Assembly (NCBI GenBank): GCA_965268675.1
Contig: OZ254179.1
Coordinates: forward strand, 496,001 to 560,000
Length of the DNA stretch: 64,000 bases
Source: AAA044-D11 sp009705075
GTDB taxonomy: Bacteria > Actinomycetota > Actinomycetes > Nanopelagicales > Nanopelagicaceae
Direction: 5' to 3'
The notes beneath the pieces are model-generated. The model did not search any database and was not told where the DNA came from. It was given only the letters and a program-made list of their open reading frames with translations. Of this stretch, positions 49,697 to 59,116 are shown piece by piece. The number at the start of each line of letters is the position of its first letter. The stretch's first letter is position 1. A program made the translations under genes and the position numbers.

Positions 49697-51016
49697 ATGT
49701 CATTTTCATTAGATAAAGCATCATTTGAAACACGTCAAGTTCATGCCGGACAAGTTCCTGATCCAACAACAGGAGCACGCGCACTTCCGATTTATCAAAC
49801 TACTGCTTATCAATTCCGCGACACCAAGCACGCGGCGGATCTCTTTGGTTTAGCTGAACTCGGAAACATTTATACCCGCATCATGAATCCAACTCAGGAT
49901 GCTGTGGAACAACGCATTGCTTCACTTGAAGGTGGCGTTGCAGCACTTCTAGTTTCATCTGGGTCTGCAGCAACAACTTTTGCAGTTCTAAATGTTGCTG
50001 AAGCGGGCGATCACATTGTTTCTTCACCAAGTCTTTATGGCGGAACTTATAATTTGTTCCATTACACCCTTCCCAAGTTTGGCATTGAGGTAACTTTCGT
50101 AGAAAATCCAGATGACCCAGCTTCGTGGCAGGCAGCAGTAAAGCCAAATACCAAGGCCTTCTTCGGCGAAACTATTGCTAACCCAAAGAATGATGTTCTA
50201 GATATTGAAGCAGTTGCAAACGTCGCCCATAAGAATGGGGTTCCTCTTATCGTCGATAACACTGTTGCAACTCCTTACACAATTCGCCCAATTGAACATG
50301 GCGCAGATGTTGTTGTTCACTCTGCAACAAAGTTCCTCTCCGGTCATGGAACATCTGTAGTCGGAGCAATTGTTGATTCTGGAAAATTTGATTACGCCCA
50401 ACATAAAGATCGCTTCCCAGGATTTAACCAAGCAGACCCTAGCTACCACGGCTTGGTATATGCAGATGCTCTTGGAGTTGGTTCTGCATTTGGTGCAAAC
50501 CTTTCTTACATCTTCAAGATTCGCCTGACTTTGCTTCGCGATATAGGCGCTGCAGTAAGCCCATTTAATGCTTGGCTACTTGCCCAGGGGCTTGAAACAC
50601 TTTCACTTCGCATCGAACGCCACTTGTCTAATGCTAAGGAGCTAGCGACCTGGCTGGAGAAGCAACCACAAGTGGAGAAGGTTAACTACGCATCACTTCC
50701 ATCATCACCTTGGCACAAGCTTGCAACGAAGTATGCGCCAAATGGTTCTGGCTCAGTCCTCTCCTTTGAAATAAAGGGCGGAATTGAATCTGGCAAGAAG
50801 TTCGTGGAAGCGCTTAAGTTGCACTCTCACGTAGCAAATATTGGAGATGTTCGTTCGCTAGTAATTCATCCAGCATCGACAACTCACTCTCAATTGAGCC
50901 CAGCAGAGCAATTAACTGCAGGTGTTACACCTGGATTGATTCGCCTATCTGTTGGTATTGAAAGCATCGAAGATATTAAGGCTGATATCACCGATGGTTT
51001 CGCCGCAGCAAAATAA
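49697..51016 (+). CDS. metY: O-acetylhomoserine sulfhydrylase
   Basis: 439 residues. The PLP lysine lies in HSATKFLSGHG, with SSGSAAT and VDNTVATPY as further cofactor-binding segments; length and PNGSGSVLSFEIKGG fit MetY. It makes homocysteine from O-acetylhomoserine and sulfide. GGGAGG precedes the ATG. The next gene, metX, makes its substrate. Confidence 0.95.
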   Translation: MSFSLDKASFETRQVHAGQVPDPTTGARALPIYQTTAYQFRDTKHAADLFGLAELGNIYTRIMNPTQDAVEQRIASLEGGVAALLVSSGSAATTFAVLNVAEAGDHIVSSPSLYGGTYNLFHYTLPKFGIEVTFVENPDDPASWQAAVKPNTKAFFGETIANPKNDVLDIEAVANVAHKNGVPLIVDNTVATPYTIRPIEHGADVVVHSATKFLSGHGTSVVGAIVDSGKFDYAQHKDRFPGFNQADPSYHGLVYADALGVGSAFGANLSYIFKIRLTLLRDIGAAVSPFNAWLLAQGLETLSLRIERHLSNAKELATWLEKQPQVEKVNYASLPSSPWHKLATKYAPNGSGSVLSFEIKGGIESGKKFVEALKLHSHVANIGDVRSLVIHPASTTHSQLSPAEQLTAGVTPGLIRLSVGIESIEDIKADITDGFAAAK

Positions 51017-51037
51017 ATAATCTGCGAAACTAGGTCT

Positions 51038-52156
51038 GTGACTCAAATGGAAAGTGACTGTAATTGTCATATCACCGGGGCGTGGCTTGAAACCCATGAT
51101 CCCGGTGATCGCCAATTCCTAAAAATCGGCGACCTCGAACTTGAGTCTGGTGAAAAACTTCTAGATGCAACGATTGCCTATCAAACATGGGGCAAATTAA
51201 ACGACGCCGGTGATAATGCGGTATTAGTAAATCATGCAATGACCGGATGGTCTGATGTACCAGGCTGGTGGCCTTCAATGGTTGGTCCTGGCCTGCCGCT
51301 CGATACCGATAAATACTTCATAATCTGCCCAAATGTTATTGGCGGTTGTCAGGGGAGTACTGGACCTGCATGGGTTGCTCCGGATGGAAAACGATGGGGC
51401 TCTAGATTTCCAACAGTGACAATTCGCGACATGGTCGCAGGGGAACTTGCACTTACAGATGCACTTGGAATTTCACATTACATACTGGCCGTCGGTCCAT
51501 CACTTGGTGGAATGCGGGCTCTGGAATGGGCGATTTCACATCCGACCCGCGTTAATGCAATCTGCACGATTGGATCTTCTGCTGTTGCAACTGGTGATCA
51601 AATTGGTTCTGCTTCCATTCAAATTCGAGCAATTAAATCCGATCCACATTTCAATGGGGGAGATTATTACGAACAAGATCAAGGCCCGACTGAAGGCATG
51701 GGAATCGCTCGCCGAATTGCGCATCTGACTTATCGCACCGAGACTGAGATGGATGTGCGCTTTGGTCGTGAACTTCAAGGCGATGACACCGGACGTTATG
51801 CCGTCGAATCGTATTTGGACCATCAGGCAGCAAAATTGGCAAAGCGATTTGATGCCAACACCTATATCGCTCTAACCGAGGCCATGAATTCACATGATGT
51901 AGGTCGCGACCGCGGTGGGGTGGCCGAAGCTCTTGCCACAATCAAGATTCCAGTCGTTGTCATATCTATTGACTCAGACCGCCTCTTCTGGCCGCGCCTA
52001 CAGGAGGAAATCGTTGAATTAACTCCGACTGCCCTGCCACTCGTAACTATTTCGTCACCTTTTGGCCACGATGGCTTCCTAATTGAGGTCGAAACTGTGG
52101 GCAATGTGCTGCGAGATGCGCTCGCCATCGGGGTAAAGGGTAATTCCGCCAGATAA
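51038..52156 (+). CDS. metX: Homoserine O-acetyltransferase
   Basis: 372 residues, alpha/beta hydrolase fold. The nucleophile Ser is in VGPSLGGMRALEW, with HAMTG, GGCQGSTGP and a late SPFGHDGFL (His) completing the site. It acetylates homoserine. It lies 21 bp after metY, probably in the same riboswitch-controlled transcript. It begins with a GTG. Confidence 0.95.
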   Translation: MTQMESDCNCHITGAWLETHDPGDRQFLKIGDLELESGEKLLDATIAYQTWGKLNDAGDNAVLVNHAMTGWSDVPGWWPSMVGPGLPLDTDKYFIICPNVIGGCQGSTGPAWVAPDGKRWGSRFPTVTIRDMVAGELALTDALGISHYILAVGPSLGGMRALEWAISHPTRVNAICTIGSSAVATGDQIGSASIQIRAIKSDPHFNGGDYYEQDQGPTEGMGIARRIAHLTYRTETEMDVRFGRELQGDDTGRYAVESYLDHQAAKLAKRFDANTYIALTEAMNSHDVGRDRGGVAEALATIKIPVVVISIDSDRLFWPRLQEEIVELTPTALPLVTISSPFGHDGFLIEVETVGNVLRDALAIGVKGNSAR

Positions 52157-52223
52157 TTTAGGAATTTGGAATTCTTTGCACTTTTCAGCGTTTCCCGATG
52201 TGCATAAATGCCTGTGGACAATT

Positions 52224-52229
52224 TATAAT
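52224..52229 (+). promoter_or_regulatory. -10 element before rpoD
   Basis: A perfect TATAAT about 58 bp before the rpoD start. The -35 region is weak. The 5' leader contains a hairpin CTGGCC/GGCCAG (52248-52267). Confidence 0.5.
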
Positions 52230-52286
52230 ATAGCCAAGCAAGTTTCGCTGGCCCGATCAGAGGCCAGACAAACCAAAGGATGAATT

Positions 52287-53753
52287 GTGGCTGGAATTCG
52301 TGCGCAAAAAAATAGCGCAAGTAGTAAGAAGACAGTGAAAAAAGCAGCGACTAAAAAAGTTGTAGCGAAGAAAACCGCTGTGAAGAAAACTACAAAGAAA
52401 GCCGCAGTAAAAAAGATTGTTAAAAAGTCAGCCGGACCTCGCCGCTTTCCAACGAAGGCTGAGCTAGAGGCGCAAAAATTAGCAGCTGAAAGTAAAGGTG
52501 CGAAGAAATCAGCCCCTAAGGCTTCAGGCAAGATGCTATTTCCAACTAAAGCAGAGTTGGAAGCCAAACGACTTGCAGCACTTGGTGTTAAGCCACCAGT
52601 AGAAGCAAAGCCAGGCAAGACAATTGTTACAAAGATTGATGGCGAAGAAGTAGAGCTAGAAGAAGTTGAGCTAGAAGATTTAGAGACTCTTGTCGAAGAA
52701 GTAAAAGAGATCATTGAAGATGAGAAAGAGAATGAGATTCGCGTCGTAAACGTCGCAGAAGAATCTCAGAATGAAGCAAATGCATTCACCATCAAAGACT
52801 CCGAAGAAGATGATGCTCCAGTTCAGACCGTTTTAACAGCAGGTGCAACCGCTGACCCAGTTAAGGATTACCTCAAACTAATCGGTCGTGTGCCACTTCT
52901 AAACGCTGAGATGGAAGTAGATCTTTCGCTCCGTGTAGAAGCAGGGCTTTTTGCTGAAGAAATTATTAAGCACGAGAAGAAGATTGATAAGAAGTACAAG
53001 CGTGAATTAGAGCAATTAGTCCTCGATGGCAAGCGCGCAAAGAATCACTTACTTGAAGCAAACCTTCGCCTCGTGGTCTCCCTTGCAAAGCGTTACACCG
53101 GCCGCGGAATGTTGTTCTTGGATCTAATTCAAGAAGGAAACCTTGGCTTGATTCGTGCAGTTGAGAAGTTCGACTACACAAAGGGTTACAAGTTCTCGAC
53201 CTACGCTACTTGGTGGATTCGCCAAGCAATTACTCGTGCGATGGCAGACCAGGCACGAACAATTCGTATTCCGGTTCACATGGTTGAAGTAATCAACAAA
53301 CTTGCACGTGTTCAACGCCAGATGCTTCAAGATCTTGGACGCGAACCGACACCAGAAGAGCTTGCTAAAGAACTTGATATGACTCCAGAAAAGGTTGTTG
53401 AAGTTCAGAAGTATGGCCGCGAACCAATCTCACTTCACACACCACTTGGTGAAGAAGGAGATTCTGAATTCGGTGATCTAATCGAAGATTCAGAAGCCAT
53501 TGTTCCTGCAGACGCAGTTTCATTTACATTGTTACAAGAACAGTTGCACTCAGTTCTAGGAACGCTTTCAGAGCGCGAGGCCGGCGTAGTTAAAATGCGC
53601 TTCGGGTTGACCGATGGGCAGCCAAAAACTTTGGATGAAATTGGCAAGGTTTACAGCGTTACACGTGAGCGGATCCGCCAAATTGAGTCAAAGACGATGT
53701 CAAAACTTCGCCATCCATCTCGCTCTCAAGTGCTTCGCGATTATCTAGATTAA
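52287..53753 (+). CDS. rpoD: Principal RNA polymerase sigma factor (SigA/HrdB type)
   Basis: 488 residues. Residues 1-50 are a Lys/Ala-rich tail as in actinobacterial HrdB. FPTKAELEA occurs twice (54-62 and 85-93), followed by an acidic stretch. Conserved regions follow: DPVKDYLKLIGRVPLL (1.2), FSTYATWWIRQAITRAMADQ (2.3-2.4, -10 recognition), region 3, and TRERIRQIESKTMSKLRHP (4.2, -35 recognition). GTG start preceded by AAAGGA. Confidence 0.96.
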   Translation: MAGIRAQKNSASSKKTVKKAATKKVVAKKTAVKKTTKKAAVKKIVKKSAGPRRFPTKAELEAQKLAAESKGAKKSAPKASGKMLFPTKAELEAKRLAALGVKPPVEAKPGKTIVTKIDGEEVELEEVELEDLETLVEEVKEIIEDEKENEIRVVNVAEESQNEANAFTIKDSEEDDAPVQTVLTAGATADPVKDYLKLIGRVPLLNAEMEVDLSLRVEAGLFAEEIIKHEKKIDKKYKRELEQLVLDGKRAKNHLLEANLRLVVSLAKRYTGRGMLFLDLIQEGNLGLIRAVEKFDYTKGYKFSTYATWWIRQAITRAMADQARTIRIPVHMVEVINKLARVQRQMLQDLGREPTPEELAKELDMTPEKVVEVQKYGREPISLHTPLGEEGDSEFGDLIEDSEAIVPADAVSFTLLQEQLHSVLGTLSEREAGVVKMRFGLTDGQPKTLDEIGKVYSVTRERIRQIESKTMSKLRHPSRSQVLRDYLD

Positions 53754-53766
53754 GAACTGAAGATCA

Positions 53767-53970
53767 ATGAGCGATAAAGTTCAAATCAGGATTAAAGAGA
53801 ACGGTTCCATTCGTGTGAAGGGAACCGTCGAGATCGTGGATGCAGATGGAAATGTGATTGAAACTAAATCAGATTTTTCACTCTGTCGCTGTGGGCTATC
53901 AAAAGAGAAACCATTTTGCGATGGATCGCATAAAGGGAACTTTGAAGCAGCTGAAGGATTAAGTAGCTAA
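53767..53970 (+). CDS. CDGSH-type iron-sulfur protein
   Basis: 67 residues. CRCGLSKEKPFCDGSH is the complete 3-Cys/1-His ligand motif for a labile [2Fe-2S] cluster. Such small proteins act in electron transfer or cluster donation. It lies 13 bp after rpoD, in the same direction. Confidence 0.92.
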   Translation: MSDKVQIRIKENGSIRVKGTVEIVDADGNVIETKSDFSLCRCGLSKEKPFCDGSHKGNFEAAEGLSS

Positions 53971-53971
53971 A

Positions 53972-54193
53972 TTAGTTAACGTTAGAAGAGACAGCTGTTA
54001 ACTTCGCAGTTTCATCTTGAATCTCTTTAACTACAGGCTTTAGCTTTTCAGCATATTCTTTAGCGTGATGTCCGCAGAACAAGAGCTCGCCACCATTTAG
54101 CATTACAGCACGAACATAAGCTTGGGCTCCGCAGCGATCGCAACGATCGACAGCATTGAGCGGTGTGGTTTCGAGAATCAGTTGCTCGGTCAT
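53972..54193 (-). CDS. Small DUF7455-type zinc-ribbon-like protein
   Basis: 73 residues from ATG 54193, which has AAGGAG before it. CDRCGAQAYVRAV and LLFCGHHAKEY supply three Cys and two His, a probable zinc site. The family is found next to sigma and topoisomerase genes across actinobacteria; function unknown. Its stop lies 1 bp from the CDGSH gene's stop. Confidence 0.8.
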   Translation of the reverse strand: MTEQLILETTPLNAVDRCDRCGAQAYVRAVMLNGGELLFCGHHAKEYAEKLKPVVKEIQDETAKLTAVSSNVN

Positions 54194-54292
54194 TTCGCTC
54201 CTTAAGTTCACGTAAGTTCTAGTTGGTGGTCTTGCCTAGGGGAACATCAAACCACTAAACCTTTATTCCCCGCTCGTTAAAATATCTTAATT

Positions 54293-54306
54293 CACGCTCG
54301 GGCGTG
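54293..54306. other. Small hairpin upstream of the topoisomerase B gene
   Basis: CACGC-TCGG-GCGTG, a 5-bp stem with a tetraloop in the 150-bp gap. It may lie in the 5' leader of the following gene or be an operator. Confidence 0.35.
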
Positions 54307-54413
54307 TCATATTTCCCATAAAATTTGCTGTAAATACCCTGATTTAATATTTTCCTGCAAAGCTGTTGCAATCAACCAAGATTTTCGCCCTTCACAAGAT
54401 AACCTTCATCTCC

Positions 54414-56486
54414 GTGGCTACCGACGATCTTGAATCAACAACAGAGAATGGCTATAACGCCAAAGATCTCGCCGTTCTAGAAGGCCTCGATGCCGTCCGA
54501 AAACGCCCTGGAATGTATATCGGTACGACAGATTCGCGTGGACTCATGCACTGCCTCTGGGAAATTATTGATAACTCAGTAGATGAAGCCCTTGCCGGCC
54601 ATTGCAAAAACATCGAAATAAATTTGGAATCAGATGGTTCAGTTGAAGTTCACGATGATGGACGAGGAATTCCAGTAGATAAAGAGCCGAAGACCGGACT
54701 CACTGGCGTTGAAGTTGTTATGACTAAGTTGCACGCAGGTGGAAAATTTGGCGGCGGATCTTATGCAGCATCTGGCGGTCTACACGGCGTTGGTGCATCA
54801 GTGGTAAATGCCCTTGCTTCACGACTTGATGTTGAAGTTGATCGCAATGGAAAAATTTATTGGATGTCATTCCAACGTGGAAATGCTGGAATCTTTGATG
54901 GTGATGGACCAAAGGCGCCTTTTAGCGAGAGTTCTGGCCTTCGAGTTATTGGAAAAGTTAGTGCAAAAGTAACCGGCACAAGAATTAAATGGTGGGCCGA
55001 TCGACAGATTTTCTTAAAAGAGGCTGAACTCGCAATCGATGATATTTACGCTCGTGCGCGCCAAACTTCATACTTGGTTCCGGGCCTAACTCTTATCGTA
55101 AATGACAATAGAACTAAGGCTAAAACTTCAGAGAAGTTCTTTCATAAAGGTGGAATCTCCGAGTTCTGTTCTTTCCTTCGCCCTGATGATCCAATCGGTG
55201 AGGTAATTCGTTTAACTGGATCTGGTGAATACACCGAAACGGTTCCAGTACTTGATGAAAAAGGGCACATGATGCCTACCGAAGTTAATCGTGAGATGGG
55301 CGTTGATATTGCTTTGCAATGGGGCAATGGCTACGACAACACAATGTCGAGTTTTGTAAATATTATTTCAACTCCTAAGGGCGGAACCCACGTTCAAGGG
55401 TTCGAGCGCGCAATTACTAAGGCATTTAATGACGCCCTTCGTGCGACGAAAACTCTTAAGAACAACGAAGCAGATGTAATTAAGGATGACGTTCTTGAAG
55501 GATTAACCTCTGTAGTCACGGTGCGCATGTCTGAACCACAGTTTGAGGGCCAGACTAAAGAAGTTCTAGGAACGGCAGCGGCGACAAAAATAGTTGCAGC
55601 AGTTGTTGCCGAGGAGATGAAGAAATTCTTCGCCACAACTAAGCGGATTGATAAAGCAACCGGCAAAATGATTTTAGAGAAAGTTGCTGGTGCTTCTCGC
55701 ACTCGAATTTCAGCTCGCGCGCATAAAGATATCCAGCGCCGAAAAAATGCTCTGGAAAGTTCATCACTTCCAACCAAGCTTTCAGATTGTCGGTCAGATG
55801 ACACCGATCGCACCGAGCTCTATATCGTCGAGGGCGACTCAGCGCTAGGAACAGCTAAAGCAGCGCGTAACTCAGAATTCCAGGCAATTTTGCCGATTCG
55901 TGGAAAGATTTTGAATGTTCAAAAGGCATCACTTTCACAAATGCTCGAGAACAATGAATGCGCATCAATTATTCAGGTAATTGGAGCTGGTTCTGGTCGA
56001 TCCTTCACTCTGGATGACACAAGGTATGGCCGCATCATTTTGATGTCCGATGCCGACGTAGATGGCGCCCACATTCGCTGTCTGCTTTTGACGTTGTTAT
56101 CTCGCTATATGCGCCCGCTTATTGAAGATGGTCGAGTATTTGCTGCAATGCCACCATTGCACCGTATAGAAGTTGTAGGCGGAAAACGCGGGGAAGTTCA
56201 TTACACATATTCTGATGATGAGATGAAGAAGATGACTGCAGAGCTAACTAAGGCCGGAAAACGTTGGAAAGAACCAATTCAACGTTACAAAGGTTTGGGC
56301 GAGATGGATGCAGATCAACTTCGCGAGACCACAATGGACCCAGCACATCGCACCCTACGTAGAATCACAATGAAAGATGCAAGCGCCGCAGAATCGATGT
56401 TCGAACTGCTGATGGGCAATGAGGTTGCACCTCGAAAAGAATTTATTTCAACTGCAGATATTGCACGTGATCGAATAGATGCCTAG
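54414..56486 (+). CDS. parE: Type IIA topoisomerase subunit B (ParE/GyrB type)
   Basis: About 690 residues. EIIDNSVDEALAGH and GGLHGVGASVVNALA form the GHKL ATP site, TPKGGTHVQGF the transducer, and YIVEGDSALG with MSDADVDGAHIRCL the TOPRIM Mg2+ site. RYKGLGEMDADQL is near the end. With the A subunit at 59117-60613 it forms a DNA gyrase/topoisomerase IV. The symbol is inferred, since gyrB and parE are hard to tell apart by eye. GTG 54414 is chosen as start; a TTG lies 48 bases upstream. Confidence 0.9.
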   Translation: MATDDLESTTENGYNAKDLAVLEGLDAVRKRPGMYIGTTDSRGLMHCLWEIIDNSVDEALAGHCKNIEINLESDGSVEVHDDGRGIPVDKEPKTGLTGVEVVMTKLHAGGKFGGGSYAASGGLHGVGASVVNALASRLDVEVDRNGKIYWMSFQRGNAGIFDGDGPKAPFSESSGLRVIGKVSAKVTGTRIKWWADRQIFLKEAELAIDDIYARARQTSYLVPGLTLIVNDNRTKAKTSEKFFHKGGISEFCSFLRPDDPIGEVIRLTGSGEYTETVPVLDEKGHMMPTEVNREMGVDIALQWGNGYDNTMSSFVNIISTPKGGTHVQGFERAITKAFNDALRATKTLKNNEADVIKDDVLEGLTSVVTVRMSEPQFEGQTKEVLGTAAATKIVAAVVAEEMKKFFATTKRIDKATGKMILEKVAGASRTRISARAHKDIQRRKNALESSSLPTKLSDCRSDDTDRTELYIVEGDSALGTAKAARNSEFQAILPIRGKILNVQKASLSQMLENNECASIIQVIGAGSGRSFTLDDTRYGRIILMSDADVDGAHIRCLLLTLLSRYMRPLIEDGRVFAAMPPLHRIEVVGGKRGEVHYTYSDDEMKKMTAELTKAGKRWKEPIQRYKGLGEMDADQLRETTMDPAHRTLRRITMKDASAAESMFELLMGNEVAPRKEFISTADIARDRIDA

Positions 56487-57547
56487 AGCGTTCTACCGCG
56501 CTCCAATTGGATAGGCCAGTCAATCTTTACACCAAGTTTTTCAGCTGCGTAAAGCGGCCAACGTGGATTACGCAGCATCGCTCGTGCAAGGAATACTGCA
56601 TCAACCTCTTCAGATTCAACTAAGTGTTGTGCTTGTTCTGGTTCAGTAATTAAACCGACACCAGTGGTCGGAATTCCAACTTCAGTTCGAATAGCAGTTG
56701 CAAAAGGAATTTGGAAATTAGGGGCTGGTTTTATTGGTGCGTTATGAACGTTCCCACCTGTTGAAACATCTATTAGGTCAACACCGATTGCCTTCAATTT
56801 AGCGCAGAGTTCAACGGAATCAATGAGATTCCAGCCATCCTCAACCCAGTCCGTGGCAGAGATTCGAACGAAGAGGGGAGTGGTCTCAGGAATCGCACCA
56901 CGAACAGCTTGTGCAACTTCAAGTAAGAACCTTGTCCGTCCTGCGAAGTCGCCACCATATTCATCGCTTCGCTGGTTAGAGATGGGCGAGTAGAACTGGT
57001 GCAACAAATACCCGTGCGCTGCATGAATTTCAATAACATCAAAACCAACAGCCACGGAACGTTTTGCGGCTTCGGCAAATTGTGAAACCAGATCATTGAT
57101 TTCAGGAATCGTTAACTCTTTTGGTGTCTGAAAACCATGATAAGCAATGGGCGAAGCAGAGACACTCTGCCAGCCGCCTTCTTCTGGAGTGGCCATTAGA
57201 TGGTCTGTGCCAGGAAGAGTTGTTGAAGCTTTGCGTCCGGCATGTGCAAGTTGAATTCCAATTTTCACACCTTGATCATGTGCGAATTCAATAATCGGCT
57301 TAAATGCCTTTGCATGCTCATTATCTTCGATCGAAGTACAGCCGATAGAAATTCGACCTTCAGGTACTACTCCAGTTGCTTCAACCATAATTAATCCGGG
57401 ACGGCCACTGGCAAAAGAGCCTAGATGTATTCGGTGCCATTCATTAACGAAACCATCTGTCGCGGAATACTGGCACATCGGAGAAACCCAAACTCGGTTT
57501 TCGAATTTAACAGATCGAAGGGTTAAGGGATCAAATAAGTTGGACAT
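56483..57547 (-). CDS. Old yellow enzyme, YqjM type
   Basis: 354 residues. SPMCQYSATDG, QLAHAGRKAS, IHAAHGYLLHQFYSPISNQR and VFLARAMLRNPRWP are hallmarks of the thermophilic-like OYE class (FMN, His-His substrate pair). It reduces activated alkenes with NAD(P)H. TAGGAT lies 6 nt before the ATG (leaderless). The stop overlaps parE in CTAG. Confidence 0.94.
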   Translation of the reverse strand: MSNLFDPLTLRSVKFENRVWVSPMCQYSATDGFVNEWHRIHLGSFASGRPGLIMVEATGVVPEGRISIGCTSIEDNEHAKAFKPIIEFAHDQGVKIGIQLAHAGRKASTTLPGTDHLMATPEEGGWQSVSASPIAYHGFQTPKELTIPEINDLVSQFAEAAKRSVAVGFDVIEIHAAHGYLLHQFYSPISNQRSDEYGGDFAGRTRFLLEVAQAVRGAIPETTPLFVRISATDWVEDGWNLIDSVELCAKLKAIGVDLIDVSTGGNVHNAPIKPAPNFQIPFATAIRTEVGIPTTGVGLITEPEQAQHLVESEEVDAVFLARAMLRNPRWPLYAAEKLGVKIDWPIQLERGRTL

Positions 57548-57580
57548 GGCTAAATCCTAGTGGTATGAAATTCCGGAGAA

Positions 57581-58135
57581 TTACTTCGTCTCAGCCAACC
57601 TTGCCCTCACCATTGCTTGCAAAAGTTTCTCGTCAACTTTCCAATCATTGGGCACGCCGACAGTCTTTTTCTTAACTTCAAGATCAAGCATCTTGGGTCT
57701 AAATTTATCGAGTACATCCTGGCTCCAAGGAGCAAAGAGAATATGGTTTTTCGCAGTGCTAACCCCAAAAACGTAGTCATCTCCACTTTTGAGCATCGGT
57801 TGATTCCAAGCGATTACAAGTTCTAAATTTGGAAATTTAGAAGTAATTGCTTTAAGGATTGCGCGAACAGTCTTAGCTTGCCCCGGCTCTAGAACTTTAA
57901 AGTATTGGGCTGGAGTGTCAAAGCGTTTGGCAGATTTAGAGCCACGCGAGTACATAACTAGTGCGTTGGCATGAGCTTGAGAGAAGCCATAATTCTCGCG
58001 CAGATGGGCAATTTGTTCTGGATATTTTTGGCCGTCAAGATCTTTCATAACCTTAAACCAGAAAGACATTTTCTCGCCATACTTTTTCTCAATGGAAGGG
58101 AAGTGGGCTTCTCTGCTGGGGTCTTTACTTGGCAC
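57581..58135 (-). CDS. DUF4287 plus DUF1801/DUF5655-type protein
   Basis: 184 residues. The N-terminal 70 residues (KYGEKMSFWFKVMKDL..., LRENYGFSQAHANALVMYSRGSKSA) are DUF4287. The C-terminal part (LVIAWNQPMLKSGDDYVFGVS) is a DUF1801/DUF5655-type domain. Function unknown. GTG start with TAATCT 6 nt before it. Confidence 0.78.
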   Translation of the reverse strand: MPSKDPSREAHFPSIEKKYGEKMSFWFKVMKDLDGQKYPEQIAHLRENYGFSQAHANALVMYSRGSKSAKRFDTPAQYFKVLEPGQAKTVRAILKAITSKFPNLELVIAWNQPMLKSGDDYVFGVSTAKNHILFAPWSQDVLDKFRPKMLDLEVKKKTVGVPNDWKVDEKLLQAMVRARLAETK

Positions 58136-58144
58136 GGCGATAGA

Positions 58145-59110
58145 TTACCGAACTTGCAGAATTAACTTTCCAGTTGTTTTACGAGCTTCCAAATCTATCT
58201 GGGCTGATGCCGCATCCGCCAAGGGATAGCGCCCGCCAATGGATACTTGCATATCACCGCGCTCTGCAGCTTCAAATACTTCAGCCGCCCGTCGAAGCAA
58301 ATCACTGCGGTCTTGTACGTAATCACCGAGTGTTGGTCTCGTCAGATAGATGGAGCCAGTTGAGATTTTCATAATTTCTATTGGCAGAACTTGGCCGCTT
58401 GCTGCACCATAGACTGCAAAAGTTCCTCTCTTGCGGAGCGCCAAAAGTCCTTCATCGAAGGTGTTTTTTCCAACCCCATCATAAATAACATGAGCGCCTT
58501 GGCCAGATGTGAACTCTTTAACAATTTTTGCAAAACCTTCGTAACCAATTGCCAGATCGGCACCAGCAGCTTTTGCTAAAGATTGTTTCTCCGGGGTAGA
58601 TGCAGTCGCAATTACTTGGCCACCAAGTGATTTAATGTATCGAGTCAAGAGAAGTCCGACTCCACCTGCCCCAGAATGAACAAGAGCAACATCACCGGGC
58701 TTAATCTCGTAAGTGTTTCGGGCTAGATAATGCGCTGTCATTCCTTGCAGGAGAAGAGCAACGGCGCTCTCATCATTAATTGAATCTGGAATTGGAATGA
58801 GTGAGTTAGAGGGGATGGCCGCAAATTGAGCATACCCACCGCTTGCCATGACCCAACCAACTCGAGCTCCGACTTTCAAATCTTTTGGTGCATCAGAACC
58901 AAGTTCAACAATCGTTCCAACGCCCTCAACGCCAGGAATGTAGGGGAGGGAAACTGGATATCTTCCCAGACGGTGATAAATGTCAACGAAATTTACGCCA
59001 GCAACCGAAACTTCAATCAGCGCCTGTTCATTTGAAATCTTTGGACGATCTATTTCATGCAGTTCAAGAACGTTAGGGCCACCAACTTGGGTTATCTGGA
59101 TGGCTTTCAT
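58145..59110 (-). CDS. NADPH:quinone reductase, zeta-crystallin type
   Basis: 321 residues. VNFVDIYHRLGRYP, PGVEGVGTI and the NADPH site HSGAGGVGLLLTRY are typical of the zinc-free MDR quinone reductase (QorA) group. It starts 6 bp after the stop of the topoisomerase A subunit, in the same direction, so they probably share a transcript. Confidence 0.92.
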   Translation of the reverse strand: MKAIQITQVGGPNVLELHEIDRPKISNEQALIEVSVAGVNFVDIYHRLGRYPVSLPYIPGVEGVGTIVELGSDAPKDLKVGARVGWVMASGGYAQFAAIPSNSLIPIPDSINDESAVALLLQGMTAHYLARNTYEIKPGDVALVHSGAGGVGLLLTRYIKSLGGQVIATASTPEKQSLAKAAGADLAIGYEGFAKIVKEFTSGQGAHVIYDGVGKNTFDEGLLALRKRGTFAVYGAASGQVLPIEIMKISTGSIYLTRPTLGDYVQDRSDLLRRAAEVFEAAERGDMQVSIGGRYPLADAASAQIDLEARKTTGKLILQVR

Positions 59111-59116
59111 TAAAGG

